From: CAVSWT01 sp963775245
Lineage (GTDB): Bacteria > Bacteroidota > Ignavibacteria > Ignavibacteriales > Ignavibacteriaceae
DNA: 64,000 nt
Direction: 5' to 3'
NCBI GenBank assembly: GCA_963775245.1
Contig: CAVZID010000019.1
Span: 418,749-482,748, forward strand
Numbering within the stretch: position 1 is the stretch's first letter; every line of letters begins with the position of its first letter. Made by a program: the position numbers and the translations under genes. This document shows, in pieces, positions 1 to 9,000 of the stretch. The notes under the pieces are model-generated. The model saw only the letters and a program-made list of their open reading frames with translations, did no database searches and was not told the DNA's origin.

Positions 1-484
1 TAGAAAATGCTTCAAGAGCACCTTTTGTAGATGCATACATTGCTAATCCTTTGTAACCAGTATGCACTGATATTGAAGATATATGAACGATGTTTCCTCT
101 AATTTTGTTAAGAATCATATTTCGAATAACAAGCTTTATTAATAGTAATGGGGAGAAGACATTTATTCTAAACATATTTTCCAGCTTATTCAATTTCATA
201 TTTGTAATTAAATCATCATACGCAATTGCAGCATTATCGATAAAAGCATGAATCGGTATATTAAAAGACTGAAAATTGTCCATCCACATTTTTTTAATTT
301 CGTTTAATTCTCCAAGATCAAATTTTACTAACTGAAATTTGCCAGGATATTTGATACTAAGTTCTTCAGTATTATTATTTTTTGATCTACTGATACCGTA
401 GAGCGAGTTCCCTTGCTCGAGTAGTAATTTTGCTGTTTCAAAGCCCAATCCATTGGACACACCTGTAATTAAAATATTTTTCAT
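1..484 (-). CDS. SDR-family oxidoreductase, C-terminus outside the window
   Basis: This is the first 161 residues of a short-chain dehydrogenase/reductase; the rest lies left of base 1. The start ATG (complement of 482-484) opens with the Rossmann nucleotide motif TGVSNGLG at about residues 7-14. An IDNAA segment (the NAG-type motif of the family), a catalytic-type Ser in HISSIS and the Tyr-x3-Lys pair in YASTKG follow. The ATG overlaps the stop of the upstream ligase gene by 4 bases (ATGA), so the two are translationally coupled. SDRs of this kind reduce or oxidise a keto/hydroxy group with NAD(P)H. Next to an ACP and an acyl ligase, a likely job is reducing a beta-keto acyl-ACP or making a modified acyl donor; modifying the sugar itself is the alternative. 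Family assignment is firm, substrate is inference. Confidence 0.9.
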   Translation of the reverse strand, partial: MKNILITGVSNGLGFETAKLLLEQGNSLYGISRSKNNNTEELSIKYPGKFQLVKFDLGELNEIKKMWMDNFQSFNIPIHAFIDNAAIAYDDLITNMKLNKLENMFRINVFSPLLLIKLVIRNMILNKIRGNIVHISSISVHTGYKGLAMYASTKGALEAFS

Positions 485-1719
485 AATCGTTTTAATTTTC
501 CTGTTCTTGAAACTTCAATAGATTCAACAAAATTTATTATTCGCGGGACTTTAAATTTCTGTAAATGATTATTTAAAAATATTCTTAAATTTTTTTCGGC
601 CGGTTTTCCATTTATTGTCTGTATATCTGCAACTAATATATTACCAAGAACAGAATTTTTTCTTCCATAAACTTTCGAAAGTTTTATACACGGATAATTA
701 TTAATTACCTCCTCAACTTCAATCGGATTTACTTTATATCCGCCCACAATTATCATTTCGTTTTTCCTGGAAACAAATTTGAAAGCAAGAGGTTCAGTTT
801 TAACCACTTCAACCAAATCATTGGTTTTATACCATCCATCAATAATATCCGGATTATTTGAATATCCGATTAAACTTTTATGAAGTAAAAGTTCTCCATC
901 AATGATTTTTATAAGTTCTTTAAATTTTTCTTTAACGATAAAAGTTTCGCCTGAAGAAACCAAAATACTTCCAGCTTCTGTGGACGCATAAACATTAAAT
1001 ATTTTTGCATTCGGAAATAATTTACTCAGTTGTGTTAAAACAGATAAATTTAATTTTTCTCCTCCAGAAGTGATTTTCTTCACTGAAGTAAAAATTCCTT
1101 CATAAGGAATTAAAAGCCTGTAAAACGTTGGTGTTGAAGAAAGGTTAGTTATATTAAATTTTTCAATTAAAGTATAAATTTTATTTTTTGATTGATTAAA
1201 AAGATTAATCATTGTATTAAAATTTAAAAGAGAATGTAAAAATACTTGCAGCCCTGCTATATGAGTTGGGTTATATGCAAAACCCCAAATGTCGTCTAAT
1301 TTATTTTCCGAAACTTTAACTATTCTTGTTAGATTTCTAAATGTATGAGAAATTTTTTTAGGCTGGCCGGTTGTTCCGGAAGTAAAAAGAGTTACTGACC
1401 ATGATTGGGGATTAAGTAACTCCTTAAAGTTTTTTTCATTTACATATCTTTTACTATTAATATTCATCATTTCAGACAATGAACTATTATTAATTCCTAA
1501 TTTTTGTAATTCCGAATTATTAAAATCATAGTCTATTAGTGTAATGCTTCTATTATAAATAATTGAAGCAATAATAAACACAAAAATATCAATGAAATTT
1601 TTTGTATATATAATAGTAGGCAATGATTCTATATTATTTATTCTATCAAATAAATATTCATACGAGTATGAAACATCACTAAGTGAATCGTAAAAAAATA
1701 TTTTCCCTTTATCCAACAT
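481..1719 (-). CDS. AMP-forming acyl-CoA/acyl-ACP ligase (ANL superfamily)
   Basis: This 412-residue adenylate-forming enzyme would activate a carboxylic acid with ATP and transfer it to a thiol. The phosphate-binding loop TSGTTGQPKK lies at residues 113-122. A VYASTEAG motif (A5 type), a TNDLV motif (the TGD-type A7) and GGYKVNPIEVEE, which leads into the mobile C-terminal domain, follow. The protein ends with RTGKLKR, which carries the catalytic-type Lys close to the last residue. It is shorter than the roughly 500-550 residues usual for the family because the N-terminal part is reduced. Its start lies 11 bases inside the end of the ACP gene and its stop overlaps the SDR start. This points to a dedicated loading enzyme for that ACP, comparable to DltA/DltC-type pairs. 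The acid activated cannot be read from the sequence. Confidence 0.88.
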   Translation of the reverse strand: MLDKGKIFFYDSLSDVSYSYEYLFDRINNIESLPTIIYTKNFIDIFVFIIASIIYNRSITLIDYDFNNSELQKLGINNSSLSEMMNINSKRYVNEKNFKELLNPQSWSVTLFTSGTTGQPKKISHTFRNLTRIVKVSENKLDDIWGFAYNPTHIAGLQVFLHSLLNFNTMINLFNQSKNKIYTLIEKFNITNLSSTPTFYRLLIPYEGIFTSVKKITSGGEKLNLSVLTQLSKLFPNAKIFNVYASTEAGSILVSSGETFIVKEKFKELIKIIDGELLLHKSLIGYSNNPDIIDGWYKTNDLVEVVKTEPLAFKFVSRKNEMIIVGGYKVNPIEVEEVINNYPCIKLSKVYGRKNSVLGNILVADIQTINGKPAEKNLRIFLNNHLQKFKVPRIINFVESIEVSRTGKLKRL

Positions 1720-1951
1720 TTTCTTTTAACTTATTTAAAATTTCACCCACAGTTAAAACCACACCATCTTCAAAAATATCTACACCATAATCGTTTTCAA
1801 CAAGTACTGTTAATTCGGCAAGGTCCAAGGAATCGAGCCCTATTTCATCCCTTAGATTCATATTCTCATTAAGTTTAGGAATTTTTTCTTTTGAGTTATA
1901 TTCAAGTATTTGGTTAATACATTTTAAGAGGTTATTTATTTCTTTCATCAT
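1709..1951 (-). CDS. Acyl carrier protein
   Basis: A small acidic helical protein with the phosphopantetheine attachment motif LDSLDLAEL, in which the Ser after Asp is the attachment site. I chose the ATG at 1951 (Met-Met-Lys-Glu), which gives 80 residues, the usual ACP size; a longer reading to 1996 would extend deep into the upstream acyltransferase gene. It overlaps that gene by 20 bases and the downstream ligase gene by 11. The cluster makes it a dedicated carrier: loaded by the adjacent ligase and, by inference, unloaded by the neighbouring hexapeptide acyltransferase onto the amino group of a nucleotide sugar. It is not the fatty-acid housekeeping ACP, which normally sits with fabD/fabF and carries a closer match to the canonical GADSLD motif. 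Confidence 0.85.
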   Translation of the reverse strand: MMKEINNLLKCINQILEYNSKEKIPKLNENMNLRDEIGLDSLDLAELTVLVENDYGVDIFEDGVVLTVGEILNKLKENVG

Positions 1952-2498
1952 CAAATTCCTTTTCAAGCTGAATAATTTTTTGTTTTCTTTTACCAATCTC
2001 TACCCCAGGGACACCTCTATAAATGGTAAAAGGTTTACAATTATTTATAATAAGAGTAAGTGCCGAAACTGCAGCACCTTCATCAAGTGTTACATTCGGC
2101 ATAACTACAGAACCAGCCCCAATTATTACATGTTTCTTTATCCAAATCTTACCGTTGGTTACCCTTCTAAATGAGTCTGGTATCATAGGGTTTGTCATTG
2201 CAAATCCCATATAATCATCACTGCTGGAATAAAGGGATACTCTCCCGGAAATAGAAACATAATCTTCCAAAATAATCTCGCCGCTGCCTATTAAAGATGA
2301 GTATGGTGCAATGTGAACATAGCTGCCAATATTTATATGCTTCCCTGCAGAAATTATGCAGAAATCATCAATTCTTACATTATCTCCTAACGAAATATTT
2401 TCAGAATTATAGATGCTGGCTTTATCGGATATTAAAACATTTTCTCCGTAACTATTAAAACCTATTTTATCTAATTGAACACTATTTAAGAAACTCAT
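1932..2498 (-). CDS. Left-handed beta-helix (hexapeptide-repeat) acyltransferase
   Basis: This 188-residue protein consists mostly of hexapeptide-repeat turns (for example ISLGDNVRI, INIGSYVHI, IILEDYVSI and IWIKKHVIIGAGSVVMPNVTL) and ends with the common YRGVPGVEIGKRK finish. Proteins of this family are trimers that move acetyl or acyl groups from CoA or ACP to sugars. An insertion at about residues 95-115 (SSSDDYMGFAMTNPMIP) is the usual place of the substrate loop. It sits 22 bases after the aminotransferase gene and overlaps the ACP gene. The context therefore points to N-acylation of the amino sugar made upstream, as VioB/VioN, PerB or WbpD do in related pathways. Whether it uses acetyl-CoA or the adjacent acyl-ACP is not decided by sequence. 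Confidence 0.85.
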   Translation of the reverse strand: MSFLNSVQLDKIGFNSYGENVLISDKASIYNSENISLGDNVRIDDFCIISAGKHINIGSYVHIAPYSSLIGSGEIILEDYVSISGRVSLYSSSDDYMGFAMTNPMIPDSFRRVTNGKIWIKKHVIIGAGSVVMPNVTLDEGAAVSALTLIINNCKPFTIYRGVPGVEIGKRKQKIIQLEKEFDDERNK

Positions 2499-2520
2499 AA
2501 TTATATCTCAAAGTTTTTAA

Positions 2521-3599
2521 TTATTGAAGCAGCTCAATAATTATATCCATTTCTTCAAAACGTAAATTATAGTACAAAGGAAGCATAAAATTCTTCTTGA
2601 AATATCCTCTGATACCGGCATTTTTTCAATCTTAAGTATATCTTCATATACATTAACAGAAGGATAAAAATATCTTCTGGGAAAAATATTCTGTTTATTC
2701 AATGCACTTCCATATTTCAAGAAGTTTTTTTTCAGTTTCAAAAATCAAAGGGAAGTAAGAATAATTTGGTTCACCGAATTTTATTTCCTGAAATTGCAAT
2801 TTACTGCAGTATTGCCAAGCTGCTCTTTATAATAATGATATTTGTCTTTTCTATCCTTAAGCACCCTGTCATAATATTTCAAATTCGCCAACCCCAATGC
2901 TGCGTGAACTTCTGTCATCTTTCCGTTAAAACCTTCTTCAACAACCATTTTGTTTTCATTATGTCCGAAAAAACGTATTCTTTTTAATTTTTCATGAAGT
3001 TCTATTTCATTTGTTATTACAGCACCGCCTTCTGCAGTATTAAGCAGTTTTGTTGCATGAAAGCTTGTTGCAGAAATATCCCCACATCCCAGAATACTTT
3101 TATTTTTATAAGTAGATCCGACTGCATGTGCCGCATCATAAATTACTTTTAAATTATTCCTTTTTGCTATAACTTCTATTTCCTCAACATTGCACGGATT
3201 GCCAAAAACATGTACCGGCATTATTGCCACGGTTTTGTCTGTAATTTTCTCTTCTATTTTTTGCGGATCAATATTTAGTGTGTCGGGATCAATATCTACA
3301 AACACCGGTGTGCATCCTTCCCACATGATTGCGCTGATTGTTGCAATCCAAGTAAATGGAGATGTAATTATTTCACCTTTTAAACCGAGAGCTTTAATAG
3401 CCATCTGTAATGCAATTGTTCCATTAGATACGACAACAATATTTTTTAAATTTAAAGTTTTAGTTAATTCATTCTCAAATTTCTGAACCAGCGGGCCGTT
3501 ATGTGTTAGAATACCGCTTTCCCAAACGCCTTCCAGCATTTCTTTATATTCCTCTAAGGGAGCAAGAGACGGCATTGTTACATAAACTGGCTTATTCAT
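2521..3599 (-). CDS. DegT/DnrJ/EryC1-family PLP aminotransferase (frameshifted C-terminus)
   Basis: A sugar aminotransferase that transfers an amino group from glutamate to a keto-sugar nucleotide. The N-terminal 280 residues read through with VSNGTIALQMA, TSPFTWIATISA, VHVFGNPC, YDAAHAVGS and the PLP-lysine region SFHATKLLNTAEGGAV. I start at MNKPVYV (3599), which overlaps the preceding gene by 8 bases. The frame then stops at 2781, but the family's C-terminus continues in other frames: KFGEPNYSYFPLIFE, then ALNKQNIFPRRYFYPSVN with KMPVSEDISRRIL, then MLPLYYNLRFEEMDIIIELL ending at 2521. Three indels (about 2790-2806, 2735-2745 at a poly-A run, and 2583-2590) restore one protein of about 358 residues. 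Sequencing error and true decay are both possible; the conservation in all three frames favours error or a very recent event. C4 amination is the likely step given the upstream enzymes. Confidence 0.85.
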
Positions 3600-4569
3600 T
3601 CTCAGCAGTCTCCCTAATTTCTTCAAGCAATCTCGATTGAATTAAATTTTGGTTGTATTCATTTTCAAAATTGCCAACTTCAATTAATTCATATACATGA
3701 TTAAGCATATTTACAAAATGATTATCTTCAGGCAAAACCTTTTTTTCTTTTCCATGTTTATCTTCAATTATAATTGAAGGATTATAGTTGGGAGGTGAAG
3801 TAAAAATTCTTTCCGCGGTTAATTTTCCTTTAGAGCCCCAAAGTTCCAAATTACATTGGTAATAATTATCAAATCCAAAAGCTATTTCTGAAAAAAGGTT
3901 TGAATTTTTACTTGATAAAAAAGCACCTCCACTAATATCAACTTGTAATTCGGGATTATAAGCAAGCTTTGAAGCTTTTACAGAAATATCTTCACCTAAA
4001 AACATACTGGAAATCTTTACCGGATATGCACCTGCATCAAGCAATGCCCCACCGCCGAGTTCTTTCTTATACCTTATATTATCTTGATTAGCAAACAGAG
4101 GAAACCCAAAGGAACTCCTGATGCATTTAATTTCCCCTATTACATCATTATCTATAATCTCAACAATAGTTTTTAACTGTGAATGAAAACGGAACTGAAA
4201 ATTTTCTACTACTGCTAGTTTTTTCTGCTGAGCTTTTTGAATTATTTCTTTTGTTTCCTTATATGAAGTGGTTAATGATTTTTCAGCGAGAACATGTATA
4301 CCTTGATTCATTGCTTTCATTATCCATTCATAATGTAAAGAATTAGGAAGGGGTATATATACAATATCAATTTTCCCTTTATCAATCAAACTATCATAGC
4401 CCGTGTAAGGTTTGATATTAAATTTCGAAGCAAACAAATTTGCTTTATCTAAATTTCTGCTGGCAATTCCTATAATTTCGTATTTCATTTTAAGCTCTGA
4501 TAAAGCTGGAACAATATGCTTTTCAACAATATTTGCACATCCCAGTATTCCTATTTTTAGCTTTTTCAT
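3592..4569 (-). CDS. Gfo/Idh/MocA oxidoreductase, probable NDP-sugar 3-ketoreductase
   Basis: This 325-residue protein has an N-terminal Rossmann domain that starts at once with IGILGCANI, the sugar-oxidoreductase motif AEKSLTTS (EKP-type, with Ser in place of Pro) and a C-terminal alpha/beta domain containing GGGALLDAGAYPVKI. The last motif, with a Tyr-Pro pair, is typical of the NDP-3-keto-2,6-dideoxyhexose reductases of antibiotic pathways (KijD10, TylC2, SpnN type). It follows the 2,3-dehydratase gene by 7 bases and overlaps the aminotransferase gene by 8. The combination suggests it reduces C3 of the 3,4-diketo-2,6-dideoxy intermediate that the dehydratase releases. The family is certain; the exact substrate is inferred from the pair. 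Confidence 0.88.
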   Translation of the reverse strand: MKKLKIGILGCANIVEKHIVPALSELKMKYEIIGIASRNLDKANLFASKFNIKPYTGYDSLIDKGKIDIVYIPLPNSLHYEWIMKAMNQGIHVLAEKSLTTSYKETKEIIQKAQQKKLAVVENFQFRFHSQLKTIVEIIDNDVIGEIKCIRSSFGFPLFANQDNIRYKKELGGGALLDAGAYPVKISSMFLGEDISVKASKLAYNPELQVDISGGAFLSSKNSNLFSEIAFGFDNYYQCNLELWGSKGKLTAERIFTSPPNYNPSIIIEDKHGKEKKVLPEDNHFVNMLNHVYELIEVGNFENEYNQNLIQSRLLEEIRETAENE

Positions 4570-4576
4570 AAAATAT

Positions 4577-6007
4577 TTATATAAAATTAATTGCCGAGAT
4601 TAAACTTCGGGCTTGAATATTCAGGTAATTATTAAATTTTAAAAATACATTAAGCTGGTTTAATGTCATCCATATAAAATTTGGAGGCAAATCAACAGAC
4701 AGCTCATTCCCGGCAAGCACAATCATATTTCTATTTTGTTCTTTAAAAAATCTGCCGCCTTCTTCGGATTGAAAAGTGTCAAAGATTATTTTTTCTTTAC
4801 CTGCAGAAAGTACATATTCTAGAAATGGAATACTTCCAATCTTTGAATGACGATAGTTTCCTGTAAGACATTGAACTGTAGGTGCAAATTCAACCACGTC
4901 ATAATTGCCGCATTCCATTTTTGCCTGAACTGCAAAATGGAGCAGACCATTAATTTCCTTACAAATGAATGCAGATATTCCTTCTTGTGCTGGTTGAACC
5001 ATCGGTTGTGACCAGTTGACAACTTCCCTATTGGATATTTCAATATTCACAGCTATAACTTTGAAATATTTATTATCCTTGTGTCTTATTTCATCATCAT
5101 TAAAATTCCATCCTTCAAGTTCCATTAAAGGTATTTTATTTAATTCAAGCTCGTAAATACTTTTTAAGTGAGTTAGAAAAGAAATTATTTCATCGTTACT
5201 ATGTAAGGCGCCTTCTCCTGTTAACGCAGATTTTAACATAGCTTTTTCAATTGTGTCCTGCTTTTCGTTATGCCCTAAGAAATTAAAAAAATCAATCACT
5301 TCTTCATCTTGATTGCCGTAAGGAATACCTGAGATAACTGTTCTGGTATCCATGTTTACAAGATTATTTTTTAGCATCAGCTTTTTAATCTGAGCAAGCG
5401 TAACCCACATAAAATTATCATGAACAGAAATTTCCTCTTCAATTTTAATTATAATATTCCGGTTACGTTTTTTAAGAAATCTTGCTCCCTGTTCGGATTG
5501 CAATTGGTCCAGCATTATCTGCTCTGGTTTTGTATTCCAGAAATATTCTAAGTAGAGTGGTTTTTTTCCGTTATGAACCTGTGTGTAATTGCTTTTGGTT
5601 GCCTGAAGTGTTGGAGATAATTGCACGTGATTTTTATTACCCGGTTCCACTTTTGCCTGCATTAAAAAATGTAGTACCCCGTCAAATTCTTTAGCTATAA
5701 TTCCAAGAAAACCAATCTCAGGCTGATTAATAATTGGCTGCTGCCATGAATTCATTTCAGGCCAGTTAGTTTTTATATTAATTCCATCAATCGAAAAAAA
5801 CTTGCCGGACTCATGCAGTATTGAACCTGATTTATCACAATAATGCCATTTATCTAATTTTGAAAAAAGAGTTTTTTCAACTTTAACATTTACGTGCTGC
5901 TTTCTTTTCTTTAACCATTTTTCAACATCATTCACAGAGTGATTTTTCCCCTCAATAGAAAAGGATGATTTTAGAAATTCAAGATTTTTATAGTGTTGAT
6001 TTTTCAT
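4577..6007 (-). CDS. NDP-hexose 2,3-dehydratase
   Basis: The 476-residue protein has the internally duplicated structure of the NDP-hexose 2,3-dehydratase family (EvaA/TylC6/SpnO type). The first half has FFSIDGINI, NSWQQPIINQPEIGFLG, LHFLMQAKVEPGN and LSPTLQATKSNY. The second half repeats these as NREVVNWSQPMVQPAQEGIS, LHFAVQAKMECGN and FAPTVQCLTGNY. Each half ends with QSEQGARFLKKRNRNII or QSEEGGRFFKEQNRNMI. The enzyme removes water from NDP-4-keto-6-deoxy-glucose to start 2-deoxygenation. It is best known from actinobacterial antibiotic clusters, so its use in what looks like a cell-surface glycan operon is notable. It lies 9 bases after the glycosyltransferase gene. The nucleotidyltransferase and 4,6-dehydratase that feed it (RmlA/RmlB type) are not in the window. 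Confidence 0.92.
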   Translation of the reverse strand: MKNQHYKNLEFLKSSFSIEGKNHSVNDVEKWLKKRKQHVNVKVEKTLFSKLDKWHYCDKSGSILHESGKFFSIDGINIKTNWPEMNSWQQPIINQPEIGFLGIIAKEFDGVLHFLMQAKVEPGNKNHVQLSPTLQATKSNYTQVHNGKKPLYLEYFWNTKPEQIMLDQLQSEQGARFLKKRNRNIIIKIEEEISVHDNFMWVTLAQIKKLMLKNNLVNMDTRTVISGIPYGNQDEEVIDFFNFLGHNEKQDTIEKAMLKSALTGEGALHSNDEIISFLTHLKSIYELELNKIPLMELEGWNFNDDEIRHKDNKYFKVIAVNIEISNREVVNWSQPMVQPAQEGISAFICKEINGLLHFAVQAKMECGNYDVVEFAPTVQCLTGNYRHSKIGSIPFLEYVLSAGKEKIIFDTFQSEEGGRFFKEQNRNMIVLAGNELSVDLPPNFIWMTLNQLNVFLKFNNYLNIQARSLISAINFI

Positions 6008-6016
6008 AATAAATAG

Positions 6017-9000
6017 TTAAGAAAAAACTTCTTCGTATGCATTATATAGCTCGTTCACTAATATTTCTTTGTCAAAAACAAAGAAAGCATTATTGTTTGA
6101 ATGTACTTTTTCAAGTGCATCAGGCAAATCATTTCCGATACTTATAATTGTATCTTTTATACTTGATTGGTTAATTTCTGTTTTAAAAATATTACGACCA
6201 TTCTGGAAAATAGGCATATCTTTAATCGGAGAATTATCACTAACTACAGCGGCCCCTGATGTAATTCCAAGAATATTTGTTACACTATAACCCATATCTA
6301 ATTCATATATTGAATAAATTATATCGTGATTTTTAATTTCCCAATAAAAATCATCGAACCCCAAAGTTTTGTCGATAATTTTAATATACTTAGATAGATT
6401 TAATTTATTTATTAATTCTATAATTAAATTATAATATTGAGAGCCTTGTTTTGTACTTGTGCCGCGTAATAATGTAACTTGAATTTGCGGAAATTTTTTA
6501 ATAAGAGTTGGTATCGATTCAATTAAAAGATGCTGGTTATATTTTACATCAACTTGTCGAGCACTTAATATTTTTAAACCTTTATTTTGTAAATTACGTT
6601 TAAATTCTTTATCTATATTAATAATATAACCTGACTGTATCCATTGTTCATCTTTTAAACTTTTATATAGGGATTTATATTTAGTGAAAGCGGTTTTAAG
6701 AGGAACAATAAACTTGTCTATCAAAGAAATTGCTTCATTCTCCAACTCATATGTTACCCCGCATTGGTTATAATATCGCAGCATATTCCAAGGCGTTAAG
6801 AAAATGGGAATAGAAGAATGTTCTCTTATAATCTTAACTGGTAGAGATGCATTCAAAGAGTGAACATGAATTGCATCGGGTTTTTCTATTGATAAAATTT
6901 TATTTATTTCCTTTTTAAGGAAGGAATATTTAGAAAAATCAGTCAAATTAAAGTGGTTCTGATCAGAAATAATGTAGTCTAAATAATAGGAAGGATACTC
7001 CTCCGATAATTTGGATTTTTGTGTTGTATAGGTAACAATAGATTGTTTAAACCCCTTTCCATTCATTTCACTCATCAAATCTCGTAAATGAGTTGTATGT
7101 GCACCACCAAAATGAAGTATTTTTTTTGCTCTTGTTTTTTTTATTTGATTGAATGAACTAAAATTAGTTTTTTCTTCGAGCAGAATCTTCGATTCAGACT
7201 GAGGTCTGAATTCAGTTTTCTGTTCGAATTTTTTAAATTTATAAAATTTTGTAGTGTAAATATCTACATAATTAGTTTTCGACAAATAATATTCACTCAA
7301 CCCCCTCATCATCCATGCTTCACCCCAGCGTAGGTACGGAATCATAATTTTGTGTTCATCTTTAATCATGTATCCGAACCATCCCTTTTCATGTTGGAGA
7401 TTATTTACAGTCCAATTAATACATTTTTCTAAAGTACTTTTAAGTTCTGAGTTTTCTTTTACTAGAGAGGAAAGCAATAAAATTGTTTCAGCAACTCCAT
7501 GAATATTTATCTGGCTGTTGTTTTTTTGAAGAGCAAATTGCCTGGTACTGCCATCAGTCTGAATATAATTTTTTAAATAGAATCCCAGATATTTTTCCGC
7601 TGCCACATTTATTTCAATTCTTCCTGTATGAGAATAAAGATTAATTAAAGATCGAATTTCAAAACCCGAATGATAGCTGTCTAAATGTTTTGGGCTAAAT
7701 GAGTCTTGAATTTTACCCCAATAAAAAATTGAGCCGTCGCCATTTTGCTCTGAGATTGCATAGTTTGCTGTTTTTACTCCTGCTTCAATCCATTCATTAT
7801 TGGAAATCTCTTTCCCAATCCTTGCTAAAAATTCTCCTGCAAATAAGTTTGCATTATGTACATGAAAATCGTCTAAAGGCGTGTATGAAAAACATATTTT
7901 ATCTTCATCAATTATATCACAATTAAGGTCTTCAGTGATGAATTCACAAATTGAAATACAAACCTCTAAATAGATTTCTTTTTTAGTTACTTGATATAAC
8001 CTCCAAAACCCATCCCCGACAATAGTTGAAACTACAACAGACGGGGTACCTTTAGGAATGAATATTTTAGATTGCCAATCGAAAGGATATCCCCAGCAGA
8101 ACTTAAAATATCCGGCACTTCGATTTTTCATCAGCCAGTTTGCAATTTCTTCAGCTTTGGTTAAATATTTATCATCATTAAAAACCAAATAAAGATTGGA
8201 ATACGAACTTAATAGTAAACCAAGCGCTTTCGCATTTGTCTTTTTTTCAATCTTTAGTTTTTCGCGGCATAAAAAAGGATCTACTTCATTATATTGTTTT
8301 ACTCTATTTGCATCGGATTCAGAAAGTTCCCCGCTTTTTTTCTTTGACATTATAAAATCTTCAATATCATAAGGATCGTATCCTTCCCACCCATTTTCAT
8401 CTATCCAGGCTTCAAGTTTTTTAAATGAAGAAGAAATTAAATTTTCATTTTTATTTAAATTATTTTTTTGCCTAGTTTCACTTTCAAATATTATTTCTTT
8501 TTTTTCATCCTTTTGTTTATTTAAAATTTTAAAATAAAACTCTTCAACTTTTTCAATTTCATTTTCATAGGTAAATTCAATCTTCTTTCCTTTCATTTCC
8601 GATTTAATTTTTAATAAATTATCAATTTTAGAATGAAAATCTTCAATTGACGAAAATGTAATTCCAACAGGATTTTTTTGGAAGAAATCTCTATAAGAAG
8701 TAATATCAGCAGCAGCAACGGGAAGTCCGGCTGCTAAATATTCAAATAATTTATTTGCAATAGTTGACGAAAGGAATCTCACATTTCCCTTTTCCATATT
8801 CCATGGAATTATACCAAAATCGAATTGAGTCATAGCTTCAATTAAAGTATCCGGGGAAACAGGTTTATTATAAATAATATTTGGATATTGTTTGAAGAAA
8901 TTATTCAACTCATCATTAAAGCTAGCCGGGTATATATGAACCATATATCCTAGATATGCTAACTCGACAAACTGGTCTGCAAAGTCGCGGTGCTTTCCAT